A program made the translations under genes and the position numbers. The notes below the pieces were generated by a model. It searched no databases. It saw nothing but the letters and a program-made list of their open reading frames with translations, and was not told the DNA's origin. Positions 24,323-33,295 of a stretch of 64,000 nt of DNA are shown piece after piece. Source of the stretch: Fen-1362 sp964597035. Lineage in GTDB: Bacteria > Planctomycetota > Phycisphaerae > Sedimentisphaerales > Anaerobacaceae. Location of the stretch: contig CAZQWM010000001.1 of the NCBI GenBank assembly GCA_964597035.1, forward strand, positions 171,541-235,540, read 5' to 3'. Position 1 is the stretch's first letter. The number at the start of each line of letters is the position of its first letter.

Positions 24323-26446
24323 TCAGGGCAGTTTTTTCAGGCCTTCGGATTTGACTTTCCACAGGCCGTTATTCGGAAAGCCAGGAGCGTGTGTGTCGGG
24401 GCAATCGTCCCAGCCGGCAGCCATCATACCAACTGCTGTCAATAAACCGCCATTGCCGGGCAGGTAAATCGGCAGGTTCGGCTCTTGGTAAGTATGCCCG
24501 TTGGGTAAATAGCGATTCTTTGTTACATCCATTAGTAGCGCATCGATAGCTGTTTCCGGCTCACCCAATCGAGCGGCGGTCATCGCAATCATTGGATAAT
24601 CCCAGCCCCACGTGTCTTTGTGGTTCCAGTTTTTCATCACGTGCCGCAGCGTTTTTCTCATCGTTTCTTTATCGAGAAGGTGAGTCTGCGGCAGCAGTCC
24701 ATACGCCGCCAGCATTGCGGGATGTCCGCCATCGGCAACCATTGGCGCTTCCTGCTCAACATAGATTCCGTTATGCACCGGCAGCGGCGCCAGATGCTCG
24801 ATGATATGTTCCCATTCGGGCTGCGGGTTCAAACCCAGTCGTTGTCGCCACTGGTTGGCTGTTTCCAGACCCCACGCCCAGTAGGCCAGCTCGAATGTGG
24901 GGTTTTTTGTTTCGGCAAAGTCCTCCGGTCGAAATTCCCTTGCGGAAATTAATGGAGGTCCCAGCTCGAAGCAGTCCCGCTGTTCGTTCCAGTGGACGTA
25001 TGAGGCCATAAATTCGGCGCTGAGCTGAACGATTACCTGGTATTCTTCGAGCGTCTGTTTCGTCGGCCGTTGCCGGTAAATCAGTTCAGCGTAATAAATA
25101 GGATGCGGCTGCTGCCATATCAGCAGAGGCCCGATATTGGAAGGCGCATCCTCGCCGTCAGGCCCCACCATCTTGGGCCAGCGAACGCCGTCATAGCCCT
25201 GTCGTTGAGCAATCCCCTTTGCGACGGGCAGTGTCTGTTTGTACCAGTCCATACTCTTTTCGAACATCTCCAGCTGATTCCACAGTGTGAAATGAACGCC
25301 GTGCCACCAGTGCATTTCCAGATGAAATTTGCCGAACCAGCTATTACAGGTCAGTCCCGTTTCCTGTGGCGGGTACTTCTGGGCACACTGTATTGCGGTA
25401 AGATACTGGGATAAAACAATCCGCCTTTCCAGTTCCTTCCAGCGAGGGTCGGTGCTTTCGGAAAGGTCTATCGCGGCGCCCGTTGTCCAGAACCGTTTCC
25501 ATGAATCGTTGCACTGCTGCCGGACAGTTTGATATTCATATCCGGACAGGTTGTTCATCTCTTTTGAAAGCAGCACCAATAGTTGCAGAGAATCGTTCTC
25601 GCCGGAAGGGATTATCCGATAGCTGTGTTTCGCAACTTCCTTTAATTCACATTTCTGGTCGTATTTAAAAACGCAGTGGTATTCCAGGTCGTTCATCTTG
25701 TGAAGTATATCGCCCTCTCTTGGGTCATTTTTCATAATCTGCGTTATATGCTTGTCGGGATGTTCCCAGCTTGATGGGTTCGTTCCCCAGACGCCGGAGG
25801 CGTAAGGGAATTTTAAGGATATTCGAAGCCGGCCTGATTTCAGGAGTTGCGACTTTACGCTAACGGCAATCATATCCAACTCGGGATGACAAAGCGTCTC
25901 GACTTCGACGTCCTTGTTATCCAGTTGGAATCTGCTGTTCAGGATACCCTGCCACAGGTTGAGAACCTGATGCGTATTGCGCAAATCTTCAGCGGAGGCC
26001 TGTGAGCCGTCCTCCTTGAGCAGGACAAAGCCGATTTGCGACAGACTGGTCTGGTGCGGATTGGCGCGTAGATACGCAGCCGCGGGTGATTGGCGGATGA
26101 TATTGTATGGCACTTTGCGCCCGTAGGTATCAAGCTGCACGAAAGTATCCGCGAGCTTGTAGTTCTCGGCATTCGGGAACGAGTGCCATCCCCATTCGGC
26201 CATCGTCGTCAGGGGGATTCCTTTTTCGCACATTGACGCAAACGTCTGCAGGCCGGTCAGGTCCGCCGTGAAAGTAAATTTGCCGTTGCCCACAGAAAGC
26301 GGCGAAAGGGCATTGAACTCGCTCAGCGATACATTGTGCCGCTGAACAAGGGCGTAACGGTCAATCTTCTGCGATTCATCGCTTTCTGCGAACGCGGCCT
26401 GAACGAAGCAGGCAAGCATTACCGCCAGCATTCCGGCTCTTCTCAT
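24323..26446 (-). CDS. secreted GH65-like / six-hairpin glycosidase-type enzyme
   Basis: The 707-residue protein has a signal peptide (MLAVMLACFVQAAFA) followed by a beta-sandwich-type region (residues ~30-320) and a C-terminal alpha/alpha barrel-type region with KFHLEMHWWHGVHFTLWNQL (near residue 393), LAYWAWGLETANQWRQRLG and NWNHKDTWGWDYPMIAMTAA. This order matches the (alpha/alpha)6 six-hairpin glycosidases of the GH65 type and related groups of unknown specificity. It likely acts on an oligosaccharide outside the cytoplasm. AAGGA precedes the ATG. It sits between two STAS-like genes, with which no functional link can be shown. Confidence 0.75.
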   Translation of the reverse strand: MRRAGMLAVMLACFVQAAFAESDESQKIDRYALVQRHNVSLSEFNALSPLSVGNGKFTFTADLTGLQTFASMCEKGIPLTTMAEWGWHSFPNAENYKLADTFVQLDTYGRKVPYNIIRQSPAAAYLRANPHQTSLSQIGFVLLKEDGSQASAEDLRNTHQVLNLWQGILNSRFQLDNKDVEVETLCHPELDMIAVSVKSQLLKSGRLRISLKFPYASGVWGTNPSSWEHPDKHITQIMKNDPREGDILHKMNDLEYHCVFKYDQKCELKEVAKHSYRIIPSGENDSLQLLVLLSKEMNNLSGYEYQTVRQQCNDSWKRFWTTGAAIDLSESTDPRWKELERRIVLSQYLTAIQCAQKYPPQETGLTCNSWFGKFHLEMHWWHGVHFTLWNQLEMFEKSMDWYKQTLPVAKGIAQRQGYDGVRWPKMVGPDGEDAPSNIGPLLIWQQPHPIYYAELIYRQRPTKQTLEEYQVIVQLSAEFMASYVHWNEQRDCFELGPPLISAREFRPEDFAETKNPTFELAYWAWGLETANQWRQRLGLNPQPEWEHIIEHLAPLPVHNGIYVEQEAPMVADGGHPAMLAAYGLLPQTHLLDKETMRKTLRHVMKNWNHKDTWGWDYPMIAMTAARLGEPETAIDALLMDVTKNRYLPNGHTYQEPNLPIYLPGNGGLLTAVGMMAAGWDDCPDTHAPGFPNNGLWKVKSEGLKKLP

Positions 26447-26526
26447 TTTAGTCGTCCTTAAAGAATCGACGATATTGTGTCATAACCGGGTTTGCGGGTC
26501 AAACGCCGGTGTGTTTTGTTGTGTGA

Positions 26527-26904
26527 CTACTTGTCTGATTCGAGCCACTCGGTCGCCTCAGCCGGGTCGGTGAAAACTCGAAACTGAAGCGACTCGACGA
26601 ATGCCGTATCCCTGAAAAATGCGAAAGCGCGGCTCATTGGCGAAGCGGCGTCGAACAGAATCGCCACCCTGTCTTCGGCGGTGACCCCGATTTGTTTGAA
26701 CATTTCCGGCAGATTGTCGACCTGCAATATGGAAAGGCCGTGCTCCATTTCCCGGTGGTCGACAAGGAACTTCCGCACGCCGTTTTTGCGTCCTACCTCC
26801 AGGGCCTCCTCGCTCATTTTCTTGTTCTCGTCCCAGCTTATACGGCCGTAAGTCTTCACGCACACGATGCCGTTTTCTTTGAGATATTCGATTGTCCATT
26901 CCAT
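26527..26904 (-). CDS. SpoIIAA/STAS-like domain protein, copy 3
   Basis: The 125-residue protein reads MEWTIEYLKENGIVCVKTYG, ISWDENKKMSEEALEV, RKFLVDHREMEHGLSILQVD and DPAEATEWLESDK. It matches the copies at 23188 and 23839 along its length and belongs to the SpoIIAA-like/STAS family. AGAGGGA lies 11 bases before the ATG. The copy stays intact while the middle copy is frameshifted. The function of this family is not settled; roles in stress or membrane-linked signalling are suggested by the fold only. Confidence 0.8.
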   Translation of the reverse strand: MEWTIEYLKENGIVCVKTYGRISWDENKKMSEEALEVGRKNGVRKFLVDHREMEHGLSILQVDNLPEMFKQIGVTAEDRVAILFDAASPMSRAFAFFRDTAFVESLQFRVFTDPAEATEWLESDK

Positions 26905-27263
26905 TGCCGGTAGTCCCTCTGGCTACTTGCTGTGTGATTTGTCCATAATACTATAGCGTGGCATTTCTGCTTTAGTCAATACTCCCATCGTCCCGGTTTT
27001 TTACGGCCGACCGTTAGTTTCCGGTTAATAATGCGGCCTCCTTTATTTTGACTCAAGGATTATCTTTCGTCTGGTCGAGGACAGTAGTGATATACTTTTG
27101 TTATCGCTATGGCGGATGGGTTAGCTAGGGTAGGCAAAACAAGCCCAGGCCGCCCATCGTATTTATTGTTTTCACGCCTGCGAAGACAAGTCTGTAGCTT
27201 TTGGTGTGTGTATTGTGACCGGCCGGCATGCCGGAAAATAACGTTTGGAGCAGGAATTGACTG
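26905..27263. other. 359-bp divergent spacer, no gene recognised
   Basis: It separates two divergent genes and should hold both promoters. TTGACT at about 27049 and TATACT at about 27090 are promoter-like but not well spaced. A 71-72-codon minus-strand frame here has no family character. Confidence 0.45.
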
Positions 27264-28184
27264 ATGAACAAACAAGAGGTGCTAAGCTCCCGCGACCTCG
27301 GTCTCGAATTCGCCGCTATCTGCGGCAAGCACTTCCTCGGCATCGAGCACCTTCATTATGGCTACTGGCCCGATGGCCTGGAGGTAAATATAAACAACAT
27401 GCGTCTTGCGCAGGAGCACTACACTGATTTTCTCATTTCCCACATCCCCGCGGGCGTTCAAACCATCCTCGATGTCGGCTGCGGCGCCGGACAGACGGCG
27501 AAGCGACTGGTTGATATGGGCTACAAAGTCGCCTGCGTTTCGCCAAGCCCGGTGTTAAGTAAATGCGTGCGGGAACTGCTCGGCGACGACGGTAAAATCT
27601 TCGAGTGTAAATATGAAATGCTCGAAACCGAAGACAGATACGACCTGATTCTCTTTAGCGAGAGCTTTCAGTACGTCAATATCAGAATTGCTCTGGACAA
27701 GACCCTTGAGTTCTTAAATCCCGCCGGCTGGCTGCTCATCTGTGATGTATTCCGAAAAGATATCGTTCAGGCCCCGGACGAAAAGGGTGTTGGCGGCGGA
27801 AAACGACTCGCGAAGTTCTACGCAGGAATAGTGGACTTTCCGTTCGAGCTGACCAGAGACCTGGACATCACCGCCAGGACTGCACCTAATCTCGACCTGC
27901 TGGACGATACGCTCAGGAACGTCGTCCGGCCGATGCTCGATTCAGGAATGAGCTTCCTTTCCGGAAGGTATCCGCTTATGAGCAGGTTCCTCCGCTGGAA
28001 GTACCGCAGGAAAATAGAGGGCGCTTACCAGAAGTTTTTCAACAGCCATCGAACCAGCGAGAACTTCGAGAAGTTCAAAACCTATCGATTGTTTCTTTAT
28101 AGAAATACTTGTGCCGTGCCCGCAGACGCCAGGCCGGCTCTGCCCGCAGATGCTGCTCCAGTCGCGCTGACCAGCAGCGCGTGA
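27264..28184 (+). CDS. class I SAM-dependent methyltransferase
   Basis: The 306-residue protein carries motif I as ILDVGCGAGQTAKRLVD (around residue 70), a following acidic stretch, and post-motif DRYDLILFSESFQYV and AGWLLICDVFR, all typical of a Rossmann-fold methyltransferase. The opening EHLHYGYWPDGLEVNINNM and the RQFN-like C-terminal region resemble methyltransferases acting on small metabolites or lipids, but the substrate cannot be named. The C-terminal tail is Ala/Pro-rich (CAVPADARPALPADAAPVAL). No neighbouring biosynthetic gene clarifies its role. The ATG at 27264 follows GCAGGAATTGACTG, where AGGA is the likely binding site. Confidence 0.8.
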   Translation: MNKQEVLSSRDLGLEFAAICGKHFLGIEHLHYGYWPDGLEVNINNMRLAQEHYTDFLISHIPAGVQTILDVGCGAGQTAKRLVDMGYKVACVSPSPVLSKCVRELLGDDGKIFECKYEMLETEDRYDLILFSESFQYVNIRIALDKTLEFLNPAGWLLICDVFRKDIVQAPDEKGVGGGKRLAKFYAGIVDFPFELTRDLDITARTAPNLDLLDDTLRNVVRPMLDSGMSFLSGRYPLMSRFLRWKYRRKIEGAYQKFFNSHRTSENFEKFKTYRLFLYRNTCAVPADARPALPADAAPVALTSSA

Positions 28185-28453
28185 ATCACCGGCGCAAAAC
28201 GCGACGCCGGGACCGCGGAACCTCCTGCCAAAGGCACCCGGTTTTAAGCTTTTTTTCACTCAACTGGCTCTGTTTTTCGTGAGATTTTTTTCTTGCACGC
28301 CGGCCCTTCTGTTGTTAAATTGCTGCCGATAGCTGCATCCGGGGGTCTGCGGCGGGTTAAACTGACGGGCTGTACTTGAATAGATAAATTCAAATGAATT
28401 TAGTTGCTAATCGGCATCGGGCCGAAGAAGTATACTGGTTTTACGAACCTTTA
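28185..28453. other. 269-bp spacer with a weak terminator-like hairpin
   Basis: CCGGG and CCCGG about 30 bases apart (near 28208-28243) are followed by a TTTT run and then TTTTTTTC near 28250. It could end the methyltransferase transcript. No other feature was recognised. Confidence 0.35.
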
Positions 28454-28775
28454 ATGGCAGGGCACGACAATCGCAAAAAGACCATACAAGCAGGGACCAT
28501 ATACAAGGCAGGAAATCGCCGTTCTCAAAAAGGGGTATCCGGCCACAAGCGCGGTTGAACTGGCGACCAGACTCAATCGCTCGCTAATCTCCATCCAGAA
28601 ACAGCTCCGAGGGCTGAGTATCGGCAGAAGAAAAAAAGTCCGGTGGACGCTCGGCGAACTTAAGTGGCTCCGCGCAAACTACAAGGATACAGCCACCTGG
28701 GAAATCGCCAATCGGCTGGATAAAACCCCCTCCGACATTAAACGCAAAGCCGCCGAGCTGAAACTGAAGAAATAG
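28454..28775 (+). pseudogene. two-repeat SANT/HTH-like DNA-binding protein, frameshifted near the start
   Basis: From about 28470 on, one frame reads PYKQGPYTRQEIAVLKKGYP, LATRLNRSLISIQKQLRGL and then WTLGELKWLRANY, IANRLDKTPSDIKRKAAELK, ending at TAG 28773-28775. Two helix-turn-helix-like SANT/Myb-type repeats are evident, as in many planctomycete small regulators. This frame has no ATG, GTG or TTG. ATG 28454 gives MAGHDNRKK in another frame; removing one A from the five-A run at 28475-28479 joins them as MAGHDNRKRPYKQG. So a single extra base breaks the gene, or the sequence has an assembly error. Confidence 0.7.
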
Positions 28776-28874
28776 CCGCGACCCGCTGACGAGTACCGAG
28801 GATTAAAAGGCGACGGATTCCTCGCCGGGGATAGCGATGTTTCTTGGTCATCCATTATCAATAATCAATAAAGA

Positions 28875-29168
28875 ATGATTATGATAGTCGGTGTTATGAC
28901 TGCAAATTTGCATCTGCAGGGTATCGGCTCGCTAAAGCAAAAACGCAGCATCGTCAAAAGCGTCATTGGCCGACTCAAAAGCCGATTCAATGTCTCTGTC
29001 TCCGAGGTCGACCACAACGACAGCAAACAAATCGCCACACTCGGCATCGCCGTTGTCGCCAACGATACCTCTTTCGTAGACAGCCAGCTCGAAGCCGTCG
29101 CCCACTTTATGCGTAACGACGGCCGATTCTATCTCGGCACCACAGAACGCGAGACCTTCGGCGCATAA
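28875..29168 (+). CDS. DUF503 family protein (YlxP-like)
   Basis: The 97-residue protein reads MIMIVGVMTANLHLQGIGSL, KQKRSIVKSVIGRLKSRFNV and VSEVDHNDSKQIATLGIAVV, which is the full DUF503 pattern. The family is small, cytoplasmic and widespread, and often sits near translation and ribosome-maturation genes, although here the nearby genes are unrelated. The ATG at 28875 lacks a clear ribosome-binding site; ATG 28881 is an alternative. The protein length is normal and nothing looks broken. Its biochemical role is not known with certainty. Confidence 0.9.
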   Translation: MIMIVGVMTANLHLQGIGSLKQKRSIVKSVIGRLKSRFNVSVSEVDHNDSKQIATLGIAVVANDTSFVDSQLEAVAHFMRNDGRFYLGTTERETFGA

Positions 29169-29210
29169 CTCCTTCATTTGTGACTCGTGGCTTTCCCTCC
29201 CGCAGGCGGA

Positions 29211-29699
29211 TTATTTCCTGGGCTTGCTGAGTTTCTTTATTGCTTCAAGTTCTAACAGCACCTGCTTGTCTCTCGGCCGATTCATCGCCAACTTCGATTC
29301 TATCAGCGCATCAAGCGTCAGCACCCTCAGCCGTAAACCTCCCGCCTTGATTATCTGGCTTGCCCGTTTTACCTGCTCGTAATTTCCGATGCCGTCAACG
29401 GTGCTCACGCAGTCTAACTGTCCGATATCGGTATCGAGATACAGGTTCTTGAACCGCCCGCAGCTTTCCTTGTCCAGTTCCAACGGCGTGTGTTCGGCTT
29501 TCCTGCGATGGACCGGATTGAAATCTGCAATCGCCTCCTGAAGCGCAAACAGATTCTTCGGCGAAAATTCACAGCAGATATCCATATCGAGCGTTACGTA
29601 TGTGCAGCCGTGAACCACACCAGCAAAACCGCCGACTATCACAAACTCGACCTTCGCCCTGACCAGCCGGCCCAACAAGCTGAAAAAATCGCTCGTCAT
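29211..29699 (-). CDS. MNT-type nucleotidyltransferase, toxin-antitoxin-like
   Basis: The 162-residue protein has the nucleotidyltransferase motif VIVGGFAGVVHG followed by the catalytic D-x-D in TLDMDICCE and a third Asp in DIGQLDCV. It belongs to the nucleotidyltransferase group close to AbiEii/MNT proteins, which AMP-ylate or nucleotidylate tRNA or protein targets. ATG 29699 overlaps the stop of the upstream 65-codon gene (ATGA), so both are translated together. I chose this start over a longer frame because that frame's N-terminus would lie in the upstream gene. A role in a toxin-antitoxin or phage-defence pair is inferred from this architecture. Confidence 0.75.
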   Translation of the reverse strand: MTSDFFSLLGRLVRAKVEFVIVGGFAGVVHGCTYVTLDMDICCEFSPKNLFALQEAIADFNPVHRRKAEHTPLELDKESCGRFKNLYLDTDIGQLDCVSTVDGIGNYEQVKRASQIIKAGGLRLRVLTLDALIESKLAMNRPRDKQVLLELEAIKKLSKPRK

Positions 29700-29893
29700 T
29701 GCACCTCGGCCTGGCGAAGCCGCTCGACGGTATTGACTGCTATGTTGTGTCGTCTGATGCGCTCGGTGTGGCTTCTTTTGAGGTTGGCCGTCAGCCCCGA
29801 CACGTCGATTGCATACTTTTCCTCGGCCGAGAGAAGCGCCACTAATTTGCTCCTCCTGCCGACCGAATTTGTCTGCTGTGATTGTCCTGCCAT
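29696..29893 (-). CDS. small partner protein of the nucleotidyltransferase, antitoxin/toxin-like
   Basis: The 65-residue protein reads MAGQSQQTNSVGRRSKLVAL, LLSAEEKYAIDVSGLTANLK and RSHTERIRRHNIAVNTVERL. It is basic, mostly helical and has no signal peptide. No HEPN or known DNA-binding motif is certain. Its stop overlaps the nucleotidyltransferase ATG by four bases, a layout typical of toxin-antitoxin pairs. A promoter-like element at 29900-29928 would start transcription at or next to ATG 29893, suggesting a leaderless message. The family is not recognised. Confidence 0.65.
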   Translation of the reverse strand: MAGQSQQTNSVGRRSKLVALLSAEEKYAIDVSGLTANLKRSHTERIRRHNIAVNTVERLRQAEVQ

Positions 29894-29899
29894 ACAATA

Positions 29900-29928
29900 A
29901 GTATAAGCCGAATCGGCCTTGTCCTCAA
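29900..29928 (-). promoter_or_regulatory. sigma70-type promoter of the nucleotidyltransferase pair
   Basis: On the minus strand TTGAGG (29923-29928) and TATACT (29900-29905) are exactly 17 bases apart. Only six bases separate the -10 from ATG 29893, and there is no Shine-Dalgarno, so the transcript may be leaderless. Confidence 0.55.
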
Positions 29929-29953
29929 GCCCAAAGTATTCCTTTGGCTGCTG

Positions 29954-29978
29954 GCCTACCCTGAGCAGAGTCGAAGGG
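29954..29978 (-). repeat. dispersed repeat upstream of the nucleotidyltransferase pair
   Basis: Read on the minus strand it is CCCTTCGACTCTGCTCAGGG plus TAGGC, a variant of the TTCGACAAGCTCAGG element found in dinG, the portal gene and purQ. It lies 26 bases upstream of the predicted -35. Confidence 0.55.
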
Positions 29979-30110
29979 CTTGCCCGGGTCCACGCCTCAA
30001 AAATATCCCAAAACGCAACAAACCGTAGCAAAACGGTAACATTCATTACCTAAATTATAGGTGTCGAAGAAGAGATTTTTTGATAGCGTGTTTCTTGAAA
30101 GGAGAAGTTT

Positions 30111-33100
30111 ATGAAAGCAACGGTAAACATCACAATCGGCGTCCTGCTGGCCGTCGTGCTGTTGGCTGGCAGTGCCAAAGCCGGCTCAACTGGCGAGTTG
30201 CTTCAGCAGGGGCTTTATGCCGAGGAGGTCGACGGCGATATCGACGCAGCTATCAGGGCTTATGAACAGGTAATCCAGGATGGCACTGCTCCGAGAAACC
30301 ACGTCGCCCAGGCCCTTTATCGCCAGGGCGTCTGCTATGTAAAAATCAGAGACGATGCCTCAGCCAGAGAGGTGCTCGAAAAGCTCACGACCGAATACGC
30401 CGACCAGACTGAAATCGTCGAGAAGGCACAGTCAATTCTCGACGACCTGCTGGATTTCGACCCGGCCACACTGATGCCGCCCGACACGTTAGTGTATGTC
30501 GAGCTTGGCAGTCCCGGCAGGCAGGTCGAAACAATCCTGAATATGTTAAAAGGCACGCCATTCGAGAATCCCCTTGCCGCCATAGCCGGCGGTGCTGCCG
30601 CCGAAATAGGTCAGAAATCTCCCGCCGATATAATGGCTGCATTGCTTAACCCGAGTATGATGGCTGAGTTCAAGAAGGTTAAAAGCTCCGCTATCGGTGT
30701 TACGGGAATTGCCCAGAACAATCCTCCTATGATTTTGGTTTTGTATCCGGGCAAAAGTGACGCGTTGCGGGGGATGATTCTGGCCGGACTGAGTATGGCC
30801 GGACAACCCGGAGAACCACTTGAGGGTATGCAGACCCTGAACATTCAAAATGCCGCCGCGGTGGCACACGATGACAAGGTGATTATTATCACCAGCCCGC
30901 CCGGCCAGCTTCCCTGGTGTGTCAGGCAGTACAAGGGGCTGGCTTCCGAGCCGACGCTTGCATCGAGTAATCCATCGTTTTCAAAGCTCGATAAAAAGCA
31001 AAGGCGAAACAATGCACTGACTGTCTGGGCAAACGTTGACCAGGTTTATGCGGGTGTTCTACAGCAATTCTCTCCAGGCCGGATACCCCAGCAAGTCCGT
31101 TGGGCTGACGCATTCGTCGATTTTGGCAATATCGATAGTATAATTTTAACCGTCTCAATTGAGTCCGATGGCATCACTGATACGGACCAGGTTCTCTTAA
31201 AAGATGGCCATCGCTGCCTCGTTTACGATATTTTTAGAACGCCCAACATCAATCCAGCCGCACTCGAGGCGGTGCCTTCCGATGCAGTCGCCCTTGTAAG
31301 CTTTGCGTTATCGCCTGAGAGTGAAGTGCAGGCCGATACGCTGCGCACACAGATTAAGAACGTCACAGGTCTGGATATCGGCCGAGAGATTTTCGCAAAT
31401 ATCGAGCAGGTGACTGTGTTCGCCGTTCAACCCAAAAAGCCGGACGTCTTCTTCCCGGCCCATATGGGCCTTGTGCTCACGAGTCATAATCCACAGCAAA
31501 CACGTGCGATTCTCGAAACGCTTCTGCGAGCCGGCGACCTTGCTTCCAGCAACCAGCAGTCTGTCCAGACCGAAACTCCCCCCGCCGGATATCATCTCGG
31601 CTTCGTAAACAGCCAGCCGGTCTACTGTTATTTGGAACAGGTAAAAAACGCCACTATACTTTCGCTGAATCCTGACATCACGCAGGCCTGTCTGGCTGCC
31701 ATAAACGAAGGCAAAAGCGTTTGTAAATCGGGACCGCTAAGTGCTACTGTGAACAAGCTGCCGCCGAAAGCCAGCAAAGTTGTAGCCGTCAATGTCGGCG
31801 GGGCTATGCGTATCGCCGCGCCAATAGTGATTGAATCCTTTCCACAAGAGCGACATGAAGAGCTCCAGGACAGTTTCGCTCAGCTTGCAGGAGCTGCTGA
31901 CAAAACGACAGTTGAGATTCGCACCGAAGAGCAAGTCAATAGCTTGGTTTCCACCTCGGCTATAACCGGTCTGCCGCCTCTAAACCAGGTTTTTGGCCCG
32001 CTTGCTCAAATCACGCAGATTGCCAATCAGGTCAAAACCGAAACCAGGGCAAGACAGTTAAAAAAGGCCCCTGCTGTTACCATCAGACAGGCATCCGCTG
32101 CGCCGGCCATTGATGGTTTGGCCGATGAAATATGGTCTGTTGCAGGCCAAAATAAGATTGCAAATGTGATGTTTTCGCCGCTGTCTTCACCAAACGACCT
32201 CTCGGCATACTTCAAAGCAATGTGGGACGAAAATAATCTCTACGTACTTGTCGACGTTACGGATGATATTCTTAAAAACGATTCAACCCCGGACCAGTGG
32301 TGGTTTGATGACAGCGTCGAAGTATATATCGATGCCGACAACAGCAAGTCAAATCAGTATGATGAAGATGACGCCCAGTATCACTTTGACTGGGACACAA
32401 CCAGTCCAACTATGGGTGTGCATAACCAGCATGGCAGGATTGAAAATGTCGAGTTTGCGATGGTAACAACGGAAAACGGATACCGCACCGAGATAAAGTT
32501 TCCCTGGTCAACACTGGGTGTCAAACCCTTTGCGGGGATGTCGATAGGCCTGGATGTTCATGTCGACGACGACGACACCGGCGGCGACCGTCAGACAAAG
32601 CTGCAATGGTTCGCCAAACAGGACCTCGCCTGGCAGAATCCGCAGTTGTTCGGCACTGCTGAGCTGTCGGGCCTGGTCGGCTGGTGGAAGTTCGATGAAA
32701 AAGAGGGCACTAATGCTGCGGACAGTTCCGGCAACAGTAATTCCGGCACGCTGCAGGGCAACCCGCAGTGGCGGCCGTCAGCCGGTAAAATCGGCGGCGC
32801 TCTCGAATTCGACGGCGACGGCGACTTCGTCAGTATCGCCAACGAATCGAAATTCGACTTCGCCGGCCAGATAACAATTTCCGCCTGGGTCAATATCGCC
32901 TCCGTCCCGCAGGAATGGACCGCGATTATAACCAAAGGCGACAGCTCGTGGAGATTGTCAACCGTCCAGCAGACAAGAAGGTTCCATTTCTCGGTCAACG
33001 ACTGGAATCGCATAACGCTCGACGGAATGCGGACGGTCGATACGAACCAGTGGCATCATGTCGCCGCGGTTTACGACGGCAGTGAGATGCGTATCTACGT

Positions 33101-33284
33101 CGATGGCAGTCCCGACGTCTCAAAGCCGTGGACCGGCGGTATCAACGCCAATGACTTCCCCGTCTGTATCGGTGAAAATGCCGAGCAGACGGGCCGTTTC
33201 TGGCACGGTCTTATCGATGAGGTTCGCGTTTACAATTATGCCCTTTCGGAAGATGAAGTTGCAGAGCTCGCGGGCGCGCAATAA
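30111..33284 (+). CDS. large secreted protein: TPR-like region, DUF3352-like region, CBM9 and LamG domains
   Basis: A signal peptide (ITIGVLLAVVLLAGSAKAG) leads a 1057-residue protein. Residues ~40-120 hold a TPR-like segment (DIDAAIRAYEQVIQDGTAPR), residues ~120-640 a DUF3352-like region (PDTLVYVELGSPGRQVETIL), residues ~650-850 a CBM9 domain (DGLADEIWSVAGQNKIANVM, FDDSVEVYIDADNSKSNQYD) and the C-terminus a LamG/concanavalin-like domain (LVGWWKFDEKEGTNAADSSG, WHHVAAVYDGSEMRIYVDG, IDEVRVYNYALSEDEVAEL). The protein likely binds carbohydrate outside the membrane. The kinase gene follows 11 bases after its stop, so it may be the sensing partner. AAAGGAG precedes the ATG. Confidence 0.85.
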   Translation: MKATVNITIGVLLAVVLLAGSAKAGSTGELLQQGLYAEEVDGDIDAAIRAYEQVIQDGTAPRNHVAQALYRQGVCYVKIRDDASAREVLEKLTTEYADQTEIVEKAQSILDDLLDFDPATLMPPDTLVYVELGSPGRQVETILNMLKGTPFENPLAAIAGGAAAEIGQKSPADIMAALLNPSMMAEFKKVKSSAIGVTGIAQNNPPMILVLYPGKSDALRGMILAGLSMAGQPGEPLEGMQTLNIQNAAAVAHDDKVIIITSPPGQLPWCVRQYKGLASEPTLASSNPSFSKLDKKQRRNNALTVWANVDQVYAGVLQQFSPGRIPQQVRWADAFVDFGNIDSIILTVSIESDGITDTDQVLLKDGHRCLVYDIFRTPNINPAALEAVPSDAVALVSFALSPESEVQADTLRTQIKNVTGLDIGREIFANIEQVTVFAVQPKKPDVFFPAHMGLVLTSHNPQQTRAILETLLRAGDLASSNQQSVQTETPPAGYHLGFVNSQPVYCYLEQVKNATILSLNPDITQACLAAINEGKSVCKSGPLSATVNKLPPKASKVVAVNVGGAMRIAAPIVIESFPQERHEELQDSFAQLAGAADKTTVEIRTEEQVNSLVSTSAITGLPPLNQVFGPLAQITQIANQVKTETRARQLKKAPAVTIRQASAAPAIDGLADEIWSVAGQNKIANVMFSPLSSPNDLSAYFKAMWDENNLYVLVDVTDDILKNDSTPDQWWFDDSVEVYIDADNSKSNQYDEDDAQYHFDWDTTSPTMGVHNQHGRIENVEFAMVTTENGYRTEIKFPWSTLGVKPFAGMSIGLDVHVDDDDTGGDRQTKLQWFAKQDLAWQNPQLFGTAELSGLVGWWKFDEKEGTNAADSSGNSNSGTLQGNPQWRPSAGKIGGALEFDGDGDFVSIANESKFDFAGQITISAWVNIASVPQEWTAIITKGDSSWRLSTVQQTRRFHFSVNDWNRITLDGMRTVDTNQWHHVAAVYDGSEMRIYVDGSPDVSKPWTGGINANDFPVCIGENAEQTGRFWHGLIDEVRVYNYALSEDEVAELAGAQ

Positions 33285-33295
33285 GGAAGCAGACT

